Part shown: piece after piece, positions 42,501 to 47,150 of the stretch
Numbering within the stretch: position 1 is the stretch's first letter
Layout of the letters: every line of letters starts with the position of its first letter
Virus record (IMG/VR): IMGVR_UViG_3300021091_000131
Coordinates: 1-47,150 of that record
DNA: 47,150 nt
DNA from: a virus
Direction: 5' to 3' (one strand)
Notes under the pieces: model-generated
Databases searched by the model: none
What the model was told of the DNA's origin: nothing
What the model saw: the letters and a program-made list of their open reading frames with translations, nothing else
Made by a program: the position numbers and the translations under genes

Positions 42501-43425
42501 AGGACTTTATATAAATTATAAACTTGATTATTTGGGCCCTGATGGTGGTATTAAATCATTTTTTAAAAATAATGGATTTAATACAATATTACCAAACAAA
42601 TTAGATGGAAGAGTTTTAAACGGTGATATTTTACAATTGATATCTATAAATAATGAAACCGGTATTGAAGAATTTGATTTACAAAATAGAAATTATGCCG
42701 TTTATAGTCCACAGATTTTGGATGTAGAAAGTTATCCAACATTGTTAGATGGTGGACCCATGCCGATAAATTTTGTTTTAGATGGGACGAGTAATGTAAC
42801 GGGATCTGTGTTTGATGGTGAAGGTTTTAGAGTTAGAGCATGTTTGAATGAGATAGGTAGATTGACTGAAGCATCACAAGACGTTCCTTTCTTTTTATGG
42901 GATAAAGGAGGAGATGGATTTGGTTCTGGTACAAATCATCATTGGGATTATAATAACATAGAAGTTCAACCGCTACAAGGTATGACTAAGGAATATAAAT
43001 ATACTGGTGATTCTACACATAAGTATATTTTATTTCCGATGACTAAATTATATAGTGGAAATACATTTACATACCCAAGTATTCAATTTAATGATATAAT
43101 AGCGGATGTTGTGAGTACAAGTGCGGTTCATACAAACTATGACATGCAAGAAGAGGGATTTAGTGTTTTAGAATGTGATGATGAAGATAACCCGACAACA
43201 GGAAATTTATATATTAGAACTGGTGATACAGCAAACTGGGCAACAATATCTTGGACAAATACAACAGATTTCCTTATAAAACCAACAACAACAAATTATA
43301 ATGGAAATCAACAAATTTTATCAACACCATTTTTATTTTATTTTGGATTGAGACCGGGCAAAACTGCGGTTGATAAATTTATGGAAAGATTCGGGCCGAA
43401 AGGTGCTTTTAAATCTGCTGAATAA
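39592..43425 (+). CDS. Giant baseplate wedge protein in the gp7 position
   Basis: 1277 aa; T4 gp7 is 1032 aa and also follows gp6. The N-terminus (1-60) is helical with LLEILSLKFSQKQTYTSLCS. It is followed by a beta-sandwich of the carboxypeptidase-regulatory type: YGVVCGRISVNNGFGIPNAR, VSIFIPLSD, then YYSYTVKTNDAGDFMIWGVP. Other visible parts are the Tyr-rich SAWSTDW-like region near 400 and an unusual hydrophobic stretch at about 486-520 (FAILIATILNIFERLIYYAF, then AAVQILIIPF). Cys-rich loops include DCETCDNLD and NPCGTCGTKSGY. Similar large proteins are known from other T4-type marine phages, as far as I recall. Wedge function is inferred from position and size; residue similarity to T4 gp7 is not evident by eye. 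Confidence 0.6.
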   Translation: MIQKHRIATNIGVDQKVIVELKQNYDLLEILSLKFSQKQTYTSLCSDYGVVCGRISVNNGFGIPNARVSIFIPLSDMDENDPVVSALYPYKSPTEKNDNGLRYNLLPERKQHGGHEPVGSFFDQSDVLNNESKLEVFEKYYSYTVKTNDAGDFMIWGVPIGPQILHVDIDLSDISCFSLRPDDFIRQGIGVDQFKNTYTFKSSTDLSTLPQIVSFDKSIEVFSFWGNVDLCEIGITRTDFDLSDEGVKVEPKAYLLGSVFSDQGNNSVNKNCTPKNTMGYKCNLTSDPAVIEVLRFTSKKDINNRPILELYEINEDVDDSGSFVLTLPMNMDYVYTNEFGENEITNDPNKGIPTSGCYRFRISTKNESVGRVRTTASYLVPNIREFENEIDKSYAWSTDWSDYPIGATNNSIIFYSENGRYYPKDYFYRLTYNKVYSVSSFMGSYFSSSGGGRDTFLGIKEISPKKEDDCEENVVTPPINFGIEKFTFAILIATILNIFERLIYYAFIAAVQILIIPFQALYNFRIRIRAFRVTIIDWRPFEFLDRAVIEPLQRFGTVRLGIAIYPDCETCDNLDYVNELPNTNEDPALLFTEIASGTAIPDNYMVTYGCAGYTDDDPSLTRLYFVIPGGTCSPASDVEPTFLASYNLTMLINEPSRFVVKFNNSQLYDTLVLNQEIINGITTHYFDDYVKCSYTNNRLNEPTEPITYKIYDKNSLLLGGSGGSGLQSELQGGCQQYVSVYRENIVSHSYCVVDPSISYNSLTTSNLVLGSSCPPDKINVGQVIRNVDANPCGTCGTKSGYSEFRFGLFTIIPAASTRNWGVNFDAITEYAIRKLVAKLFCEGYVNYSFIDNWLTGALYIFPFKSKVRWDNEEELDLNYRRTKYCDNLVYYKVGTINNPDKRFYYRSTKYISGKFNRSIKNTLGHPTTIVDLGPRDEFIKEICVDASVDPNCSIVRSIGPTSYQNFKELLGLYINYKLDYLGPDGGIKSFFKNNGFNTILPNKLDGRVLNGDILQLISINNETGIEEFDLQNRNYAVYSPQILDVESYPTLLDGGPMPINFVLDGTSNVTGSVFDGEGFRVRACLNEIGRLTEASQDVPFFLWDKGGDGFGSGTNHHWDYNNIEVQPLQGMTKEYKYTGDSTHKYILFPMTKLYSGNTFTYPSIQFNDIIADVVSTSAVHTNYDMQEEGFSVLECDDEDNPTTGNLYIRTGDTANWATISWTNTTDFLIKPTTTNYNGNQQILSTPFLFYFGLRPGKTAVDKFMERFGPKGAFKSAE

Positions 43426-45197
43426 TGGAAAAGAGAGAAATATTATTACCAAGTAAATTATTTAAAAAGGCAAATGATGCGGATTTAAATATAAGAGTTG
43501 GATTAGATGAATCTGAAGCGTTATTAAGGAATGGCGATAGAGACATTGTGCTAGATCTTGCAGAATTATTTAATAAAGAAAGACAAGATAGTAAAAATTA
43601 TAAGATACATGGAAAAATAAAAATGGTTTTTAGAAACATGTATAGTGGATCAACAACGTACCCGTATTTAGAAGAACGATTATATTTAAATGGTGACGGT
43701 AGTAATAATAATTTTGATGGATTTTTACCTTATAATGAATTTGCTTTTTTGAGAAATGATGTTGTAAGGGAAGTAACCTTACCGACATCCGTTAGTGGGT
43801 CTACTTTAGGAATATACACCCCAACTAGAATTATAACTGGATCAACTGGTCACACAACAATAACAACAGCATCGGCACCATATCATAATTGGAACATTTA
43901 TCTTTCTTATGCATACACTGGAATAACAAATTATCCCATGGTATATACATTATCGGGTTCACCAAAAACTGAATTTAGTAATATTGTTCATTTTACAAGT
44001 GGTGACGGAATACCATTTAGGTGTCAACAATCTGATAGATATTATATTTTTACAAGCCCTGTTAAGCACGGAATGTCTGCTGGAGAGTTTATATCATTTT
44101 CAGGAACGTCTATTACCGGAAATGTTTCGGGAAGAACATACACAATTAATAGTGTCGGTAACGAAACATTTGATTCTGAAAATTATGTAATTAATATTTT
44201 GAAATCACAATTCAAAACGGGAACAACAATTAGTGGAATTTACTTAGGTAAAAGGTGTTTAGATAAAAGAAATATCAGTGGTACCACTTCACAATATTAT
44301 GTTCATAAATTAAAAACACTTAGAGAAACTAAAGATTATATTTTAGATAAGATTGGGTTTGAAAGCCCAATATGGGAGGACGAAAAAAAATTATTGTTTG
44401 AAAATAGTGCCGGTACTAATGATGTATTAGTTGTAAGAAATAGAATGGAATCTTTGATATATGATTTTAAAGAACCATTTGTTCTTTCTGGAATAACTAA
44501 TAATTTAGGATTTACTCCTACCGATGTATATGTTTCAATTTTATTTAGGAATGGAAATGGTTATTTTATTAATCCACCAAAAGTTGGTTTCAAATTTAAT
44601 CTTCATGATACGTGGATAGATGAACACTTTTCAGGAAATACCTCGAATGAGTTATCAATGAGCGGTGTTACTATTTTTAGTGGTGCAACTGCAGGGTTTT
44701 CTTTTTCTGGTGGAACATCACTACAAACAGGAACAACACTTGTCGGGTCGTTTGTTGAATATAACAGAAAAGAATTAAAGGAGAGAATAATATCGGAATC
44801 AATACATAAAATTATTAATCCATTATCAATATTTGATTATGAACAAAATAATTCTTCAGTTTTTTCTGGTTCAACAACGGATAATCCGTTTGGTTTGATA
44901 TATCAACCACATTATAGAGTCAAATTAAGAGAATTATCTCCATATACTGAATTTTCAAATACAAACGAAATTTATAATTTACCTGAAAATACAAAATATG
45001 ATAGTGAAGATAATGTGTGGAGATGGAGAGATCTTTATGATCATGGTAATATTGATCCTGATGGATTTGGAACAGATTTTTCTTTTATTAATAATATTCA
45101 CTACGTAAAAAGAGATATAAATTTCTATTTAAGAAATGAAGCATATTATATGAATAAGTTAGATGGCTTAGCCAAATTTAAATCTCCTAAATGTTAA
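43425..45197 (+). CDS. Virion protein in the gp8 position
   Basis: 590 aa, starting on the last base of the previous stop (TAATG), so translation is coupled. The protein is beta-rich with many Ser/Thr/Gly turns (SGSTLGIYTPTRIITGSTGH, FSGGTSLQTGTTLVG). More conserved-looking blocks are LKTLRETKDYILDKIGFESP, VRNRMESLIYDFKEPFVLSG and WRWRDLYDHGNIDPDGFGTD near the C-terminus. T4 gp8 (334 aa) follows gp7 in the same way, but I see no convincing motif match. It may be a gp8 equivalent with inserted domains or a different peripheral baseplate or fibre-attachment protein. Confidence 0.5.
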   Translation: MEKREILLPSKLFKKANDADLNIRVGLDESEALLRNGDRDIVLDLAELFNKERQDSKNYKIHGKIKMVFRNMYSGSTTYPYLEERLYLNGDGSNNNFDGFLPYNEFAFLRNDVVREVTLPTSVSGSTLGIYTPTRIITGSTGHTTITTASAPYHNWNIYLSYAYTGITNYPMVYTLSGSPKTEFSNIVHFTSGDGIPFRCQQSDRYYIFTSPVKHGMSAGEFISFSGTSITGNVSGRTYTINSVGNETFDSENYVINILKSQFKTGTTISGIYLGKRCLDKRNISGTTSQYYVHKLKTLRETKDYILDKIGFESPIWEDEKKLLFENSAGTNDVLVVRNRMESLIYDFKEPFVLSGITNNLGFTPTDVYVSILFRNGNGYFINPPKVGFKFNLHDTWIDEHFSGNTSNELSMSGVTIFSGATAGFSFSGGTSLQTGTTLVGSFVEYNRKELKERIISESIHKIINPLSIFDYEQNNSSVFSGSTTDNPFGLIYQPHYRVKLRELSPYTEFSNTNEIYNLPENTKYDSEDNVWRWRDLYDHGNIDPDGFGTDFSFINNIHYVKRDINFYLRNEAYYMNKLDGLAKFKSPKC

Positions 45198-47150
45198 ATG
45201 AAAATAAGAAGAAGTTCTGAAGATTTAAATTTTATTTTTAATGGTGATACTTCATTCAAAGCAGACGCTGGATGGGAAGAAAATTTAAGAGACTTTGAAA
45301 AAGAAACTCTTACTTCAATTATTAATCCAGCTGAAAACTATGAAACGGTAAGATATATTCATAAGGAATATAATTGTGGTAGTGGTATAACACAAAATGA
45401 CATTTGGTTTTATTTTTATTTTTTAGATAACACAAATAATTACACAAATGGATTAGACTATAGTTTAGTAGATATAACACCTAAAGAAAATGCACAAATG
45501 TTGGCGCAATCTACAAATAGTTTCTTTAGGTTAGAATTTTATAAAACACCAAACAATACTCCACCTGATAGATCTAATAGAAAACTTGCTTTTGCTAAAA
45601 ATCTTTCATTACCAAACGGTGAAAAATATTTTTATACAACTTTAAATGATTACATATTTGTTCCTGTATTCACTGGATCTAATTATAGAAACTCTGAAAA
45701 CATGTATTTGTATTGGTTTCAGGATGATTCCGTTTTAGGTGACACAACATTATCTGGTAACACATTTTGGATGACTGCTAGATTTTTTAATGCTAAAGAT
45801 GGATCAATATCTAATTTTCATAATAGAGTATTAACACCAAACCACGAATTTATTGAAGAAGAAGATTTTTATTATAGAGTAACATTTGATAAAAGTTTAC
45901 ACACTTATGAAATATGTTCATATAGTGGTAATACTTTATTTGGTCCATGTAATACTAATGATGTTAGAGGTAAAGTTTGTAACTCAGTCAATTTTTATCA
46001 AAGTTACACACCATCAACAACTACAATTCCACAAACAACGAGGACGCCCACACCAACAATTAGTGTAACCGCAACCCAAACAATTACACCAACACCAACT
46101 AGAACACCAACAAAAACGGCAACACAGACTCCTACACCAACTCCAACAAGAACACCATTTTCTACCTTGACACCAACACCTTCAATTACTGCCTCTCCAA
46201 CTACAACACCTACACCTACTCAAACATTAACGTCAACACCTACGCCAACTCCAACTCCAACACCTACTCAAACATTAACACAAACAGTTACACCAACGCA
46301 AACACTTACACAGAGTGTAACGGCAACTTCTACGCCAACACCAACACCTACGCAAACTGAAACAGCAACGCTAACTCCAACTCCAACACCAACGCAAACA
46401 TTAACACAGAGTGTAACGGCAACTTCTACGCCAACTCCAACACCAACGCAAACACTTACACAGAGTGTAACGGCAACTTCTACGCCAACTCCAACACCTA
46501 CGCAAACTGAAACACCTACACAAACACTTACACAGAGTGTAACAGCAACGCCAACGCAAACTCCAACACCTACGCAAACTGAAACAGCAACGCTAACTCC
46601 AACTCCAACACCAACGCAAACACTTACACAGAGTGTAACGGCAACTTCTACGCCAACTCCAACACCTACGCAAACACTTACACAGAGTGTAACGGCAACT
46701 CCTACGCCAACTCCAACGCAAACACTTACACAGAGTGTAACAGCAACGCCAACACCAACTCCAACACCTACTCAAACATTAACTCAAACAGTTACATCTA
46801 CACCTACACCTACGCCAACGCAAACACTTACACAGAGTGTAACAGCAACTTCTACGCCAACCCCAACGCCAACGCAAACATTAACACAGAGTGTAACGGC
46901 AACTTCTACGCCAACTCCAACGCAAACACTTACACAGAGTGTAACGTCAACTTCTACGCCAACCCCAACACCAACGCAAACATTAACTCAAACAGTTACA
47001 TCTACACCTACACCTACACCAACGCAAACACTTACACAGAGTGTAACGGCAACTTCTACGCCAACACCAACACCTACGCAAACTGAAACACCAACGCAAA
47101 CATTAACACAGAGTGTAACGGCAACTTCTACGCCAACTCCAACGCCAACG
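45198..47150 (+). CDS. Mucin-like Thr/Pro-repeat virion protein (3' end outside window)
   Basis: The frame opens with ATG directly after the previous stop and stays open to the last base, giving at least 651 residues. The first 270 or so residues look globular and beta-rich ([40 protein letters not shown]). From about 275 on, the protein is almost only Thr and Pro with some Gln, Ser, Val, Ala and Leu, in tandem modules. This extended, rigid and Thr-dense composition resembles mucin stalks and could be O-glycosylated. Position after the wedge genes suggests a peripheral baseplate or fibre component with a long stalk. The distal part, which might bind the receptor, is not in the window. Confidence 0.8.
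   Translation, partial: MKIRRSSEDLNFIFNGDTSFKADAGWEENLRDFEKETLTSIINPAENYETVRYIHKEYNCGSGITQNDIWFYFYFLDNTNNYTNGLDYSLVDITPKENAQMLAQSTNSFFRLEFYKTPNNTPPDRSNRKLAFAKNLSLPNGEKYFYTTLNDYIFVPVFTGSNYRNSENMYLYWFQDDSVLGDTTLSGNTFWMTARFFNAKDGSISNFHNRVLTPNHEFIEEEDFYYRVTFDKSLHTYEICSYSGNTLFGPCNTNDVRGKVCNSVNFYQSYTPSTTTIPQTTRTPTPTISVTATQTITPTPTRTPTKTATQTPTPTPTRTPFSTLTPTPSITASPTTTPTPTQTLTSTPTPTPTPTPTQTLTQTVTPTQTLTQSVTATSTPTPTPTQTETATLTPTPTPTQTLTQSVTATSTPTPTPTQTLTQSVTATSTPTPTPTQTETPTQTLTQSVTATPTQTPTPTQTETATLTPTPTPTQTLTQSVTATSTPTPTPTQTLTQSVTATPTPTPTQTLTQSVTATPTPTPTPTQTLTQTVTSTPTPTPTQTLTQSVTATSTPTPTPTQTLTQSVTATSTPTPTQTLTQSVTSTSTPTPTPTQTLTQTVTSTPTPTPTQTLTQSVTATSTPTPTPTQTETPTQTLTQSVTATSTPTPTPT
46030..47150 (+). repeat. 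In-frame Thr/Pro tandem repeat array
   Basis: At least 1.1 kb of repeats, running off the window. Three module types alternate. One is [18 protein letters not shown] (54 nt), recognisable by CAGAGTGTA, which I count 12 times. The others are [14 protein letters not shown] (42 nt) and [16 protein letters not shown] (48 nt). The nucleotide copies are nearly identical, including synonymous positions, which points to recent duplication or ongoing gene conversion. All modules are multiples of three, so copy-number change keeps the frame. Assembly errors in copy number are likely here. Confidence 0.9.

Noticed and set aside
43984-44190. 68-codon plus-strand frame inside the gp8-position gene
   Set aside because: Alternative-frame shadow of a continuous, well-composed coding sequence.
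45886-46068. 60-codon plus-strand frame inside the Thr/Pro gene
   Set aside because: Lies fully within the long open frame from 45198 and is an alternative-frame shadow.
46593-46775. Minus-strand 60-codon frame rich in Cys, Trp and Arg
   Set aside because: It is the antisense of the Thr/Pro repeat; its odd composition follows from complementing Thr/Pro codons.
46293-47150. Regular repeats that could suggest a CRISPR array
   Set aside because: Repeats are in-frame coding modules without unique spacers and without cas genes nearby.
1-47150. tRNA genes, integrase or insertion sequences
   Set aside because: No cloverleaf-like GC-rich segment, recombinase motif or terminal repeats were seen by eye; a tRNA scan could still find a divergent one.

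Overview
The window is about 47 kb of an AT-rich genome of a contractile-tailed phage distantly related to T4. Recognisable T4-type core proteins include the family B DNA polymerase (gp43), a UvsX-type recombinase, a DnaB-type helicase (gp41), the tail sheath (gp18), tail tube (gp19), tape measure and baseplate wedge proteins gp25 and gp6. Genes are tightly packed, often overlapping by 1 to 17 nt. Most start codons are preceded by A/T-rich sequence and not by a Shine-Dalgarno site. No tRNA, integrase, transposase or CRISPR array was seen. The host cannot be fixed from the sequence. The weak Shine-Dalgarno use and strong AT bias would suit a Bacteroidota-like host, but this is inference.

Layout. 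1-8461 holds the tail end of a lectin-like structural gene, a family-6-like glycosyltransferase, DNA polymerase, a gp13-like neck protein (minus strand), a possible PD-(D/E)XK nuclease, an SNF2-type helicase (minus strand) and a carbohydrate-sulfotransferase-like protein. 8477-17739 is a neck and tail module: gp14-like, gp15-like, sheath, tube, gp26-like chaperone and tape measure. It carries two minus-strand insertions, a tiny ribbon-helix-helix-like gene and an SGNH hydrolase. 17782-28587 encodes very large baseplate/hub proteins (1583 and 1914 aa) around a LysM/gp53-like protein. 28627-29843 has three small genes. 29935-37193 is a nucleic-acid module: SSB, UvsX, 5' nuclease, a hypothetical protein, helicase, class II ribonucleotide reductase and a small CCxxxCxxC protein. 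37251-47150 is the wedge cluster: gp25, gp6, a gp7-position giant, a gp8-position protein, and a gene that runs off the window into a long Thr/Pro repeat.

How the genes work together. The polymerase, SSB, helicase, recombinase and 5' nuclease form most of a T4-style replisome and recombination set. The B12-type reductase supplies deoxynucleotides. The rest builds the neck, contractile tail and baseplate. A directional TATTTAT motif lies upstream of most virion-gene transcription units and was not seen upstream of the polymerase, SSB or reductase, so it is a candidate late promoter.

Most notable are: an apparent +1 (or -2) frameshift joining the gp26-like tape-measure chaperone to a 49-residue second domain; a mucin-like Thr/Pro repeat protein in a window that also encodes glycosyltransferase-like and sulfotransferase-like enzymes; an OmpA-like peptidoglycan-binding signature inside a baseplate protein; a strong intrinsic terminator buried inside the small cysteine-rich gene that overlaps the reductase; and an SSB that lacks the gp32 zinc cysteines but ends in a bacterial-SSB-like DDLPF tip.
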